From NCBI RefSeq assembly GCF_024435355.1, contig NZ_JAMJWG010000004.1, positions 186,001 through 250,000 of the forward strand: 64,000 bases of DNA, read 5' to 3'. Shown piece by piece: positions 24,853 through 33,690 of the stretch. Each line of letters begins with the position of its first letter. The stretch's first letter is position 1. The notes under the pieces are model-generated. The model saw only the letters and a list, made by a program, of their open reading frames with translations, was not told the origin of the DNA and did not search any database. The position numbers were made by a program, and so were the translations under genes. The DNA comes from Streptomyces odontomachi. GTDB taxonomy: Bacteria > Actinomycetota > Actinomycetes > Streptomycetales > Streptomycetaceae.

Positions 24853-25479
24853 TCAAGATGTCCCACACATCCTCAGCCGGCGGTGGACGCTGACGGCATA
24901 GCCGCCGCCGTCGTATGGGTCAGCGTCCCAGGTGGAGAAGCGGCCAACGGGGGCGAGGCCGGCCGCGGCGCAGCAGTCGTCGTATTCCGACAGCGTGATG
25001 CTGGGCGGCACCGGCAGGTGAGATTCGTTCAGGCCGAAGCCGGCGACCATCAGACCGCCCGGTCGCAGGGCAGCGGCCAGGCGCTTGACCACCGTCGCCT
25101 CGGTGCCGGCAGCCAGCAGCGGGAACACGTTACCTGCGGCGACCACGAGATCGAAGTCCGCTGCGATGCCGAGCAGGTCCGGCTCGAACGCCGCCAGATC
25201 GACCTGGAACCAGGGCAGTCCCGGGGCCTGTCGCTGTGCCACCGCGAGCATCGACGCATCAAGATCCGCACCGACACAGTCGTACCCGAGCTCCGCAAGT
25301 CGGATCATGACCCGCCCGGTACCGCACCCGGCGTCCAGTACCCGCGCTCCGGCAGGCACGAGCCCTGCACAGAATCGCGCTTCACCGTGCACGTCCTTGC
25401 CGCTGCGGGCCAGGGCCGCGAACCGTGCAGCGTAGTCCTGTCCGGCCGTCCCCCCGGTCACATCATTCCAGCGGCTCAT
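24853..25479 (-). CDS. Class I SAM-dependent methyltransferase
   Basis: 208 aa. Motif I is VLDAGCGTGRVM. The acidic residue that binds the SAM ribose is in GADLDAS, and motif post-I/II is FDLVVAAGNVFPLL. Motif III is LRPGGLMVAGFGL. The C-terminal strand pair is present, so the fold is complete. The start is set at ATG 25479 (MSRWNDVTGG). A TATAGT box ends a few bases before this ATG, and no Shine-Dalgarno is seen, so the mRNA may be leaderless. The substrate is not evident. Neighbours are unrelated, and the divergent upstream region holds a broken ornithine cyclodeaminase. Confidence 0.85.
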   Translation of the reverse strand: MSRWNDVTGGTAGQDYAARFAALARSGKDVHGEARFCAGLVPAGARVLDAGCGTGRVMIRLAELGYDCVGADLDASMLAVAQRQAPGLPWFQVDLAAFEPDLLGIAADFDLVVAAGNVFPLLAAGTEATVVKRLAAALRPGGLMVAGFGLNESHLPVPPSITLSEYDDCCAAAGLAPVGRFSTWDADPYDGGGYAVSVHRRLRMCGTS

Positions 25480-25619
25480 GAGGTCAACTATAGGTGGACC
25501 GTTTTGGGAGAACTGCACTGTTCAGTCCGTGGGGCCGCAGGCGCATAGGGCCGGGGAGATCGGTCGGCGCACCTGGCACGACTTCGGCGGCTGGGCCGCC
25601 GATCTGCTCGCGACGCGCG

Positions 25620-26011
25620 CCGGACCCGACGGCTCACAGCCCTGCTCCATCCGGGACTCGTCGAGCCCGACGCGTTCGTGGTGCCCTACGGGACGATCAG
25701 TGCCATCTCCGAGGACCTCCTGGACGTCATGGACAAGGTCGTCGTCGACGACTGGCGAGAGGCCCGGCCGGGTCGGGTCGGGTCGCTTCGGTGCGCTGCG
25801 CGACCGGGTAAACACCGGGAGGCTGTCCGAGAAGACCCTGCACGCGGAACTGGGCGCTATCGTCTCGGGACACCGGCCCGGCCGCGAGCATGCCAGCGAA
25901 CGCATCCTGTTGTGGCATCGCGGCCCGTCCATCATCGACGTCGCTGTGGGTCAGCTCATACGGGAGCGTGCGCGGAGCGCTGGCGTCGGCACCATGCTGC
26001 AATACCGGTGA
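25620..26011 (+). pseudogene. Ornithine cyclodeaminase/mu-crystallin family, 3' fragment with frameshift
   Basis: The fragment reads LVEPDAFVVPYGTISAISED and VVVDDWREA in one frame. After a shift near 25770 (GGGTCGGGTCGGGTCG run) it reads FGALRDRVNTGRLSEKTLHA, ILLWHRG and RARSAGVGTMLQYR in another, ending at TGA 26009-26011. These are the C-terminal Rossmann segments of the OCD family. The N-terminal half is absent. The stop lies one base before the ATG of the ammonia-lyase-like gene, so the two were once an operon. Confidence 0.75.
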
Positions 26012-26012
26012 C

Positions 26013-27551
26013 ATGACCGAATCCACCCGCACCACTCTCAGCGTGGAGCGGCCGGCCGACCTGGGTCCGGCCGCGGTGCTGCGCATCGCCCGTGCCGGCC
26101 ACGTACCCGTGCTTTCGAAGGAACTGACCGACCGAGTCACCGAGCGCCGGACCAGGGTCCTGGCCGCCCTGGCAGCCGGGAGCGCCGTGTACGGCGTCAA
26201 CACCGGCATGGGCGCCCTGAGCGAGCAGCGCCTGGACGAGGCTGAGCAGACCCACCACCAGGAATCGCTCATGCTGGCCCGGTCCGTCGGCGGCCCGCCC
26301 TGGCTCACCCGGGAGGAGACACGGGCGGTCCTGGCGGTTCGGCTGCGTACGTTCCTGGGCGGCGGCAGCGGCGTCAGCACCGGCCTGTGCCTGCGACTCG
26401 CTCAGATGCTCGCACGTGACGTGCTGCCGGCCGTACCGCGCAGCGGCCTGGGCTCGGCCGGCGAGATCATCCCCCTCGCCCATCTGGCGGCTCCGCTCAG
26501 CGGACGCGGTGCGGTGCTGGGCGCTTCCGGCACCGACGTCGCGACCGCCGTCCCCGCGGCACCCGCACTGGCCGCCGCGGGACTCGCCCCGCTGGCCCTC
26601 GGGCCCAAGGAGGGTGTGGCGCTGATCCAGGGCGTGCCCGTCACCACCGCGCTCGCGGTGCTCTGCGCCGACGACGCCCGGACCGCCCTGCGCCAGAGCC
26701 TGCAGATCGTGGCGGGCGAGTTCGCCCTCACCGGTGCCGCACGGGATGTGCTCCACCCGGCGCTGGCACGCGGGGACACGGTGCTGGGGCGTCTCACGGC
26801 CGAACTGCTCGGGCTCGCCGGTGCGCCGGTCGGCCCGCGGACCCTCCAGCCACCGGTGTCCTTCCGGGTCTCCGGCCAGGTATTGGCACACGTCGACAGG
26901 GCGGTGACCCTGCTGGAACAAGCCGTGTGCCGGGCCGTCGAAGGCGTCACCGACTCACCCGCCCACATCGACGGGGACGGGGCGGGCCACTTTCTCGGGA
27001 CGGCGGGCTTCCACGGCTACGATCTCGCCGCCCACCTGCACACGCTGACGGTCGCCCTGGTCGGGGCCGCGGAACTCGGCGCCACCCGTCTGCACCGGCT
27101 GCTGGACCCCAGGGTCACCGGGCTGCCGGCGCAGCTCTCCCCGCGCCCCGGCCCGCACACCGGCCTGTCTCCCGTCCACAAGCGTGCCGTCGGTGTGGTG
27201 CACGATCTGCGCCGCCTGACGACTCCGTCCCTGGTGGGAACCGTGGAGACGTCCGGCGGCCAGGAAGACGTCCAGACCTTCTCGGTGGAGGCCGCCGAGT
27301 GCTGCCGGCGCGCCGTCGACGGGTTGCGGAACGTCCTCGCCTGCGAGCTCCTCGCCCTGCACCAGGCGCGCTGCCTGGGTGCCGAGTTGCCCGACGCCAC
27401 CACAGGACTCGCCGAGGCCCTGGGCGAGGTGGCCGAGGTGCTGCCGGTTTCACCCGAGGACAGGTTCTTCGGGGAGGATCTGACGCTCCTGCGGACGCTG
27501 CTGCACGACGGTTGGCCGAGAAACACTCCGCCGGACAGCACCAGCCCGTAG
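26013..27551 (+). CDS. Aromatic amino acid ammonia-lyase/aminomutase-like protein with altered MIO triad
   Basis: 512 aa, the size and all-helical character of the HAL/PAL family. The catalytic Tyr loop is VYGVNTGMGAL. The segment before PLAHLAAPLSGRG normally carries Ala-Ser-Gly, which cyclises to the MIO electrophile followed by Asp; here it reads Gly-Ser-Ala-Gly-Glu (Ser148, Ala149, Gly150, Glu151). Other family stretches are present: KEGVALIQGVPVTTALAV, and VGTVETSGGQEDVQTFS near the C-terminus. Without ASG the enzyme may not form normal MIO, so it could be inactive, use a variant cofactor or have another role. It follows the broken cyclodeaminase by one base. ATG 26013 is the start consistent with family length. 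Confidence 0.85.
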   Translation: MTESTRTTLSVERPADLGPAAVLRIARAGHVPVLSKELTDRVTERRTRVLAALAAGSAVYGVNTGMGALSEQRLDEAEQTHHQESLMLARSVGGPPWLTREETRAVLAVRLRTFLGGGSGVSTGLCLRLAQMLARDVLPAVPRSGLGSAGEIIPLAHLAAPLSGRGAVLGASGTDVATAVPAAPALAAAGLAPLALGPKEGVALIQGVPVTTALAVLCADDARTALRQSLQIVAGEFALTGAARDVLHPALARGDTVLGRLTAELLGLAGAPVGPRTLQPPVSFRVSGQVLAHVDRAVTLLEQAVCRAVEGVTDSPAHIDGDGAGHFLGTAGFHGYDLAAHLHTLTVALVGAAELGATRLHRLLDPRVTGLPAQLSPRPGPHTGLSPVHKRAVGVVHDLRRLTTPSLVGTVETSGGQEDVQTFSVEAAECCRRAVDGLRNVLACELLALHQARCLGAELPDATTGLAEALGEVAEVLPVSPEDRFFGEDLTLLRTLLHDGWPRNTPPDSTSP

Positions 27552-28307
27552 CACGCCACCAGCCGGCAGGACGGCGCGGCGCGGCCGAGTTGATCGAGAT
27601 ACGGGGCGATCGCCGGCTTTCGCAGGACGGCCATCGCCTCGTCACCGAGGATCTCCTTGTAGTCGGGCGGATCAATGCCGGTGAGGGGCGTCTCCTCCCC
27701 GGCCGAAGGGCCGGCCACCGACCAGCTGATCAGCCAGCGAGCCGTCCGCGACGACCCGACCGACAGGTGCCCTGCCGACGAGTCGGTGGAATGCCGGGGC
27801 ACGACAGGGCCTGCGTGTGCGGCTCCCGCACCCTGTGATCGAAGCACCGACCTCCCATGAACCCCCGAGGTTTACCGGGACGGCCGTCAGGATCGCCAGT
27901 CCACCATTGCTGACCAGCGGCTTCGGACGCCCCCGTGCACCCGGCCCCCCGCCGAGGACTCGGAGCCGCCGCCCCCCTGATGGCCTACTGAGCCAGCCGA
28001 ACACCCCACTGAATCACCAGCTGACCGGCCCCGGGGGATCCTCCCGTCCGTTCCCATGGTCTGAGAACTTCGCCGGGGACTCACACCTGTGGTCAGGGAA
28101 AAAGCCGGCTGCGCTTGGCTCTCGGTCGGGGTTTGCGAGGGCCGACGGGGTGCAGCGGCACCCCTTTGCGGCGCGAAGCGGGCGAGTGGGTGGTGCGTCC
28201 ATGGGGTGGTGCGTCCATTCGGACAGTCCTGGTGACCGGGTCGGCTGGGGATCGTTGACATGGGCCGGAGACGCGCCGGCACCTTGGTCTGCCGCTCAGG
28301 AGGAGTC
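27552..28307. other. Long intergenic region with a possible minus-strand relic
   Basis: No intact gene. On the minus strand about 27690-27550 reads TGIDPPDYKEILGDEAMAVL and RKPAIAPYLDQLGRAAP with coding-like composition, but no start or recognised domain. Around 28138-28200 a GGGCCGACGGGGTG motif recurs from 19508, followed by TTTGCGGCGCGAAGCGGGCG. Confidence 0.4.
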
Positions 28308-28946
28308 ATGTCCGAGACCATCGCCGGGATCACGATCCCGGACAGCGCTCTGGTGCGCGAGGCCACCGCACTCGTGCGCCAAGCGGCGGACGACACCCTG
28401 TTCCACCATTCTCGCCGGGTGTTCCTGTGGGGGATGCTCAGGACCGCCATGCGGGGCGCCGAGGTGGATCTTGAGCTCGCCTACGTCGGCAGCCTGTTCC
28501 ACGATCTCGGTCTGACGGTCGACTACCGGACGACGGACCGCCGCTTCGAGCTCGACGGCGCCGAAGCCGCGTACGCGTTCCTGCGCGACCGCGGCCGCAC
28601 GCAGGAGGAGGCGCGCAATGTCTGGCTGGCGATCGCGCTGCACACCACGCCGGAGGTTCCTCTCCACCTGGCGCCCGAGGTCGCCGTAGTGAACCTCGGA
28701 GTCCAGACCGACGTCCTGGGCCTGGAGCTGGAGCAGATCACGCCGGAGCAGCGTGCCGAGGTGGTGGCCGCGCATCCGCGGCCGGACTTCAAGCGGCGCA
28801 TTCTCCAAGCGTTCTACGAGGGCATGGCCGACCGGCCGCAGACCACGTTCGGCACCATGAACGATGACGTACTGGCCCACTTCGACCCGGCGTTTCAGCG
28901 TGAGGACTTCGTCCAGCTCATCCAACAGAGCGCCTGGCCCGAGTGA
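28308..28946 (+). CDS. HD-domain protein (metal-dependent phosphohydrolase/hydratase type)
   Basis: 212 aa from ATG 28308 with a perfect AGGAGG six bases upstream. The metal-binding pattern is TLFHHSRRVFLW (first His), VGSLFHDLGLTVDY (His-Asp) and later ALHTTPEVPLHLAPEVAVVNLG (His and Asp region). The closest family by motif order is the small HD proteins annotated as cyanamide hydratase-like or as hydrolases of nucleotides. It is cytoplasmic with no partner gene and no transporter beside it. Specificity is not predictable. A GTG at 28943 overlaps its stop as GTGA, but the frame that follows has very biased composition. Confidence 0.85.
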   Translation: MSETIAGITIPDSALVREATALVRQAADDTLFHHSRRVFLWGMLRTAMRGAEVDLELAYVGSLFHDLGLTVDYRTTDRRFELDGAEAAYAFLRDRGRTQEEARNVWLAIALHTTPEVPLHLAPEVAVVNLGVQTDVLGLELEQITPEQRAEVVAAHPRPDFKRRILQAFYEGMADRPQTTFGTMNDDVLAHFDPAFQREDFVQLIQQSAWPE

Positions 28947-29280
28947 CCGGACGCGGCACGCGCACGACGACCGGCGCCGCGGGCGCGGCCGGGACGGCGG
29001 CCACCTGCGCGGCCGCGGCTTCGGCGCGGGGCTTCGGCGCCGTCTCCGGACATGTCGACGGCAGCCCCGTACGGGGACGGCTACATTCAGGTCCCCGGTC
29101 TTCGGTCTCCGATCGCCGGAGCGCACGGGGTGAGGAAACCTCTGGGATGGTGCGGAATCCGGTGCGGAGTCCGGGTTCGTGCCCGAGGGCGCCGATCCGG
29201 TGATCGACGTCCTCGGGCGGCAGAGGACGGGTCTTCGTGGGCGGCGAGTCAGGGCGGGGCGGTCTGCGCGTCCCCTGGAT
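28947..29280. other. Intergenic region, no supported gene
   Basis: A frame from GTG 28943 to 29203 is coupled by GTGA to the HD gene and encodes an Ala/Thr-rich peptide, but it resembles no protein I know. I leave it unannotated. Confidence 0.4.
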
Positions 29281-30141
29281 CTATTCGGCCCAGGCACGCT
29301 CCAGGTGGGTGCGGAAGGCGGCGGGCTCTCGCCCGATCAGCTCGGCCAGCGTCGGGTCGACAGCGGTGAACTCGCCATTCCGTGCCGCGGCGAAGATGCT
29401 CAGCATCAGGTCGGCGATCGGGGCCGGGGCACCGTGCGCCATGACCTGCTCGCGGAAGGCGTCGTCGGGGACGACGGTGCAGGTGAAGGGCCGTCCGGTG
29501 GTCTGGGACGCGATCTCGGCGACGGTGTCGAAGTCGAGCGCCGCCCGGCCGGTGAGCGGCGGGGTGGGCCCCTCGAAGCGGGCCTCACCGGCGAGGATCA
29601 CCGCGGTGGCCTCGGCGAGGTCGTCGTGGCCGGTCCAGGCGACGGGGCCGTCCGCGGGGAGGGCGATGTCGCCGGTGTGGCGGGCGGACTCCAGGAACAG
29701 TAGGGCGCTGGAGGCGTAGAAGCCGTTGCGCAGCGCGGTCCAGGGCAGGCCGGTGGCGCGCAGCAGATCCTCGGTCTGGGCATGGTCGCGGCAGGCCTGG
29801 AAGCGGGCGTCGTGGGCGGCGCCCATCTGGCTGGTGTAGAGGATGCGGCCGACGCCGGCCCGCACGGCGGCGTCGATGGCGGCGCGGTGGCCGTCGACGC
29901 ACTCCTGGCCCGTGCGGTCGAGGGAGACGAGGAGCAGTTGCTCGGCGCCCTCGAAGGAGTGGGCGAGCGAGGCGGGGTCGTCGAAGCTGCCCTGCCGGAC
30001 GCGGACGCCGCGGTCGGCGAGGTGCTGGGCTTTGCGGGGGTCGCGGACGCTGACGCCGACGCGGTCGGCGGGGACGCGCTCCAGGAGGCGCTCGACGGTG
30101 CGGCGGCCGAGCTTTCCGGTGGCTCCGGTCACGATGATCAT
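29281..30141 (-). CDS. NmrA-like SDR, NAD(P)H-dependent quinone or azo reductase type
   Basis: 286 aa. The nucleotide-binding motif is MIIVTGATGKLGRRT at the extreme N-terminus. The SVRDPRKAQHL segment carries the basic residues that favour NADPH. ILYTSQMGAAHD and FQACRDHAQTEDLLRATGLPWTALRNGFY follow the atypical SDR pattern of NmrA/QOR2 proteins, where Tyr-x-x-x-Lys is not conserved. It is cytoplasmic, with a GGGAGAA ribosome site before ATG 30141. It is divergent from a TetR gene across 115 bp with a 17-bp palindrome, so it is probably repressed by that TetR and induced by a small electrophile or drug. Confidence 0.88.
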   Translation of the reverse strand: MIIVTGATGKLGRRTVERLLERVPADRVGVSVRDPRKAQHLADRGVRVRQGSFDDPASLAHSFEGAEQLLLVSLDRTGQECVDGHRAAIDAAVRAGVGRILYTSQMGAAHDARFQACRDHAQTEDLLRATGLPWTALRNGFYASSALLFLESARHTGDIALPADGPVAWTGHDDLAEATAVILAGEARFEGPTPPLTGRAALDFDTVAEIASQTTGRPFTCTVVPDDAFREQVMAHGAPAPIADLMLSIFAAARNGEFTAVDPTLAELIGREPAAFRTHLERAWAE

Positions 30142-30212
30142 TGGGTTCTCCCGACGCTGCTGCTACTGCTGCTGCCGTTGCTGTGTTTCCAGTGGAATCA
30201 TCTCTACGGTAA

Positions 30213-30229
30213 CACCGGAAATTCCGGTG
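30213..30229. promoter_or_regulatory. TetR-type operator between the SDR and TetR genes
   Basis: CACCGGAA-A-TTCCGGTG is a perfect inverted repeat with one central base. It lies 28 bp before the TetR ATG and 72 bp before the SDR start. A TGGAATCA repeat (30193-30200, 30228-30235) brackets it. The likely ligand is the adjacent TetR. Confidence 0.75.
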
Positions 30230-30256
30230 GAATCAAATTTTCGGTATCATCGGTTC

Positions 30257-30985
30257 ATGGCTACGCGCGACTCCACCGACAGCCCTCGGCACCGCATCGT
30301 CGAGGCGGCCGTCGAGCTACTGGAGAACGGCGGCCCCGCCGCGGTGAGCACCCGCGCGGTCGCCGCCGCTGCCGGAATGCAGCCGCCGGCGATCTACCGC
30401 CTCTTCGGCGACAAGGAGGGGCTCCTGGAGGCCGTCGCCGAGCACGGCTACGCGCAGTTCCTGGAGAGAAAGCGCGCGCAGCTCGACCCTGCCCCGCAGG
30501 ACCCGGTGGAGGAGTTGCGCTGCGGCTGGGACATGGTGGTCGAGTTCGGGGTCTCCCGGCCCGAGTTGTTCGGGGTGATGAACCGGGCCACCGGCCGGGG
30601 ATCGGACACGGCACACCGCGCGGGCCTGGAAATCCTCCATGGGCGGGTGCGTCGGCTGGCAGCCGCGGGATGGCTGCGCGTCGACGAGGAGCTGGCCGCT
30701 CAGATCATCCAGGCGACCGGCCAGGGCGCGGTCACCACCTGGCACGCCACCCCCGCGGACCGCCGCAATCCGGCGCTGTTGAGCGTCCTGCGCGAGTCCA
30801 TGGTCGCGGCCGTCACCCGCGCCGAGCCGGCGATCCCCGCCGCGGAGCCCGGTTGCGCCGCGGCGGCCCGCGCGCTGCGCGCCGCCCTCCCTGATGACGC
30901 CGACGTCCTGAGCGACGCCGAGCAGCGCCTGCTGCGCGAGTGGCTCACGCGCCTGGCGGCGGACGGTGGCGCGCCGCCTACCTGA
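30257..30985 (+). CDS. TetR-family transcriptional regulator
   Basis: 242 aa. The N-terminal helix-turn-helix is typical: RHRIVEAAVELLENGG, then TRAVAAAAGMQPPAIYRLFGDKEGLLEAV. The rest is an all-helical ligand-binding domain with no close recognisable subgroup. It is divergent from the NmrA-like reductase, with an inverted repeat 28 bp upstream of its own ATG, so autorepression and control of the reductase are likely. An Ala-rich C-terminus (about residues 190-225) is longer than usual. No lesion is seen. Confidence 0.9.
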   Translation: MATRDSTDSPRHRIVEAAVELLENGGPAAVSTRAVAAAAGMQPPAIYRLFGDKEGLLEAVAEHGYAQFLERKRAQLDPAPQDPVEELRCGWDMVVEFGVSRPELFGVMNRATGRGSDTAHRAGLEILHGRVRRLAAAGWLRVDEELAAQIIQATGQGAVTTWHATPADRRNPALLSVLRESMVAAVTRAEPAIPAAEPGCAAAARALRAALPDDADVLSDAEQRLLREWLTRLAADGGAPPT

Positions 30986-31034
30986 TCGCACGTCAGGATT
31001 CCACTGCCGACAACGCTCCTGGTCGATACCGCCA

Positions 31035-31140
31035 GGCCTCGCGTGACCTGCACCTTTGTGGACTGTGTGGGGTTTCGGGCCGGCTGTCCCCCGGCCGCCG
31101 TGGGTGCTCCAGGCGCCGTGGGCGAGCGGTACCGCGGTCC
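31035..31140 (-). pseudogene. Relic of an integrase C-terminus
   Basis: On the minus strand this reads GTARPRRLEHPRRPGDSRPE then TPHSPQRCRSREA. It aligns residue for residue with the tail of the integrase at 1271-2629 (GTARPRHREYPQRPEDSQHE, PPHGRQRRRSRQA). DNA identity is also evident over about 105 bp. Homology stops abruptly on the upstream side, so only the last 34 codons remain. The rest of 30986-31268 shows no gene. Confidence 0.7.
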
Positions 31141-31268
31141 CCCGGACAACACGGTGAACATGCGTGCCGGGCGCTGCGCGTACATGCTGTGAGGGCTGTG
31201 TGACGGTCGGCGTTCCGTCTTCTGCCGAGGTCCTTTTGCGCCGAGCCGCCGGAGAAGGGAGCAGGGGC

Positions 31269-32150
31269 ATGGCCTTTGTCACGCCGTTCGTCAAACGCAT
31301 CGAGCATCTGGAGAGCCTGGACCACATCGCCGCTCCGGTGGCTGCGATCGTCCACCGGCTGGTACGTCCCAGGCTGGTCCGCAATGCACTCAGCGGCACA
31401 TGGCTGGGACACCCCCTCCATCCCGCGCTCACCGACGTCCCGATCGGTGCCTGGTCGATGGCCACCCTCCTGGACACGGTGGGCGGCAGGCGAGCCGTCC
31501 CGGCCGCCGGCCTGCTCACCGCGGTCGGCGTCGCCGCCGCGGTGCCCGCAGCGGCATCAGGCCTGAACGACTGGTCCGACGCCAAGGGCGCGCCCCGGCG
31601 TGTCGGCGTCGTCCACGCCGCCGCCAACAGCGTGGCCCTGGGGCTCTACACAGCCTCGCTCGTGGCCCGCTGCCGGGGCAGACGGTGCAAAGCCACGCTG
31701 CTCGGCTACGCCGGGATGGGGGCCCTGGCCACCGGCGCCTACCTCGGCGGACACCTCACCCTCACCAATGCGGTCAACGTCAATCACACGGCGGACGAGG
31801 ACCGGCCACACGAGTGGACGCCCGTGCTCCCCGACGCGGACCTCGGGCAGGGCGAGCTCCGCAAGGTGCGGGCAGGCAGTACCCATGTCCTGCTGGCCAG
31901 GCTGGACGGGCGGATCGTCGCGCTGTCGAGCACATGCAGCCACATGGGCGGACCGCTGGAGGAAGGCCGGATCGAGGACGGCTGCGTCATCTGCCCGTGG
32001 CACGGCAGCACGTTCTCCCTGACGGACGGCAACGTCTACCGGGGCCCCGCCACGGCACCGCAACCGGCCTACGACACCCGCGTGCAGGCAGGCCAGATCG
32101 AGGTCCGGGCCCGCGACTGCAAGGGCTGTCCGCGCCGGACTGACGGCTGA
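31269..32150 (+). CDS. DUF2231 membrane protein fused to a Rieske [2Fe-2S] domain
   Basis: 293 aa. Residues of about 35-175 form a DUF2231 region (GHPLHPALTDVPIGAWSMATL) with four hydrophobic helices. Residues of about 185-285 form a Rieske domain with CSHMGGPLEEG and CPWHGSTFSL, supplying two Cys and two His ligands. It is therefore an integral membrane electron-transfer protein with its cluster domain on one face. ATG 31269 follows GGGAGCAGGGG. The partner is unknown, and neighbouring genes give no pathway. The last codons and stop lie inside a 7-bp tandem repeat, so the C-terminal length may vary between strains. Confidence 0.88.
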   Translation: MAFVTPFVKRIEHLESLDHIAAPVAAIVHRLVRPRLVRNALSGTWLGHPLHPALTDVPIGAWSMATLLDTVGGRRAVPAAGLLTAVGVAAAVPAAASGLNDWSDAKGAPRRVGVVHAAANSVALGLYTASLVARCRGRRCKATLLGYAGMGALATGAYLGGHLTLTNAVNVNHTADEDRPHEWTPVLPDADLGQGELRKVRAGSTHVLLARLDGRIVALSSTCSHMGGPLEEGRIEDGCVICPWHGSTFSLTDGNVYRGPATAPQPAYDTRVQAGQIEVRARDCKGCPRRTDG

Positions 32151-32188
32151 CGGCTGACGGCAGACGGCAGACGGCAGACGGCAGACGG
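32140..32188. repeat. Seven tandem 7-bp units (CTGACGG/CAGACGG)
   Basis: Three CTGACGG units followed by four CAGACGG units run without interruption from 32140. The stop codon of the DUF2231-Rieske gene (32148-32150) is inside the array. The unit is not a multiple of three, so gain or loss of a unit could alter the end of the protein. The remaining sequence to 32401 shows no gene. Confidence 0.85.
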
Positions 32189-32401
32189 CAGGACCCTGGT
32201 CCGGGGTACGTGGCCACCACGAACCGTCGTATCGGGCTCATGCACGGCAACGGCGCTGGTCCGGCTGGTGGAGGGCACGCTTCGTCGACTGCTCCCGTCA
32301 GTCCCTGCGCCTGCGCCGCATGCTCGTACCCGGTGACGGCACGCGACGGGTACGCCCAGCGGTCGCGCGCGTCCTGACGCCGTCCCGCCGCCCATAAGCT
32401 G

Positions 32402-33655
32402 GTGTCCATGACCCCAGTGGCGGAGGAACGTCCGCGCGCGCTGCTCTCGGGGGCGTCACGGCGGTGGGTGCGGGTGCTGCCGTGGGCTCTGGCGTTCGTG
32501 CTGTCCGCTGCCCTGCTGCCCACCACCATCGTGGTCCTCACCGCCGACTACGGCCTGACCGGAGGCGTTGCCGGTGGGTTGGCCGTCGCGCAGGCCGCGC
32601 CGCTGCTGCTCGCCGTCGTACGGCCGCTGCACGCCTGGTGCGTGGTCTTCGTCGCGGACGTGGCCGGGGCGCTGGCCCTGCTCACCGTCCACTTCGAGGA
32701 GCGGCTGCTGTGGCCGTTCCCGCCCATGGAACTCGTCGGGTACGTCGCCCTCTGCCTCGCCCTGGGGCTGCGCGCGCGGCCCCGGACGCTGGTGCTGGTG
32801 TGGCTCGCCACGGCGAGCGCGAATGTTGGCCTGGGGTTCGTCGCGCCGCACGGCTTCGGGGCCGGGGACGTGCTGTTCACCATCCTCGGCGGCGTCGCGC
32901 TCCTGCTGGGCGGTGTGCTGCGCGAGCGGTACGAGGTGCAGCGCAGGCTGGTCGAGCAGGAGACGATCAGCGAGGCCGAGCGCGGTCGGCGGACGCTGCT
33001 GGAGGAGCGCGCCCGGATCGCCCGCGAACTGCACGACGTGGTGGCGCACCACATGTCCGTCATCACGGTGCAGGCGGACACCGCGGAGTACCGCCTCGAC
33101 AGGCTGCCGCCCAACGTGCGGGAGGAGTTCACGTCCATCGCGGCGACCGCGCGGGAGTCGCTCGGCGAGATGCGCCGCCTCCTCGGCGTGCTGCGGAACG
33201 AGGAGGCGCACGGCGAGCTCGTGCCGCAGCCGGGCCTGACGCAGATCGGGCAGCTGGTGGAGGCGACGGCGAGGACCGTCGGGCCGGTGGAGTTCACCCC
33301 CTGCGACGTCGAGGTGCCCGACGCGGTCGGCCTGTCCGCGTACCGGATCGTCCAGGAGGCCCTCGCGAACGTCGTGCGGCACGCGCCGGGTGCCCGCACC
33401 CAGGTGTCGCTGTCGGTGACGGAGTCCGATCCGCGGTGCGGTGCGCGGCTCACCGTCCTGGTCGTCAACGCCTCCCCGCCCCAGCCGCCCGACCGGCCGC
33501 TCGAGGTGGACGGCACCGGGCACGGGCTCGTCGGCATGCGCGAGCGGGTGCGGCTCGTCGGCGGCAGCCTCGACACGGGGCCACTGCCGGACGGCGGCTT
33601 CCGGGTCGCCGCCCACCTTCCGCTTGACTCCCCCGCACTCCCCTGCACTCCCTGA
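32402..33655 (+). CDS. NarL-class sensor histidine kinase
   Basis: 417 aa. The N-terminal half has five to six hydrophobic segments (residues of about 20-170) and no large extracellular domain, typical of intramembrane-sensing kinases. The HisKA_3 helix carries RIARELHDVVAHHMSV with the phospho-accepting His211. The ATPase domain shows the N-box QEALANVVRHA and the G-box GTGHGLVGMRERV. GTG 32402 and ATG 32408 are both possible starts. The response regulator gene follows 35 bp later in the same orientation, forming a pair. The next gene is a truncated ABC ATPase, so the original target may have been an ABC exporter that is now broken. Confidence 0.93.
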   Translation: MSMTPVAEERPRALLSGASRRWVRVLPWALAFVLSAALLPTTIVVLTADYGLTGGVAGGLAVAQAAPLLLAVVRPLHAWCVVFVADVAGALALLTVHFEERLLWPFPPMELVGYVALCLALGLRARPRTLVLVWLATASANVGLGFVAPHGFGAGDVLFTILGGVALLLGGVLRERYEVQRRLVEQETISEAERGRRTLLEERARIARELHDVVAHHMSVITVQADTAEYRLDRLPPNVREEFTSIAATARESLGEMRRLLGVLRNEEAHGELVPQPGLTQIGQLVEATARTVGPVEFTPCDVEVPDAVGLSAYRIVQEALANVVRHAPGARTQVSLSVTESDPRCGARLTVLVVNASPPQPPDRPLEVDGTGHGLVGMRERVRLVGGSLDTGPLPDGGFRVAAHLPLDSPALPCTP

Positions 33656-33690
33656 ACTCCCTGCACTCCCCTGACGGAAAAGGACTTCAC

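Noticed and set aside
25444..25500. Leaderless promoter for the methyltransferase
   Set aside because: TATAGT is well placed, but no convincing -35 is present; noted in the gene entry only.
28943..29203. Small GTGA-coupled frame after the HD gene
   Set aside because: Ala/Thr-rich composition, no homologous feature and no conserved motif; coupling alone is not enough.
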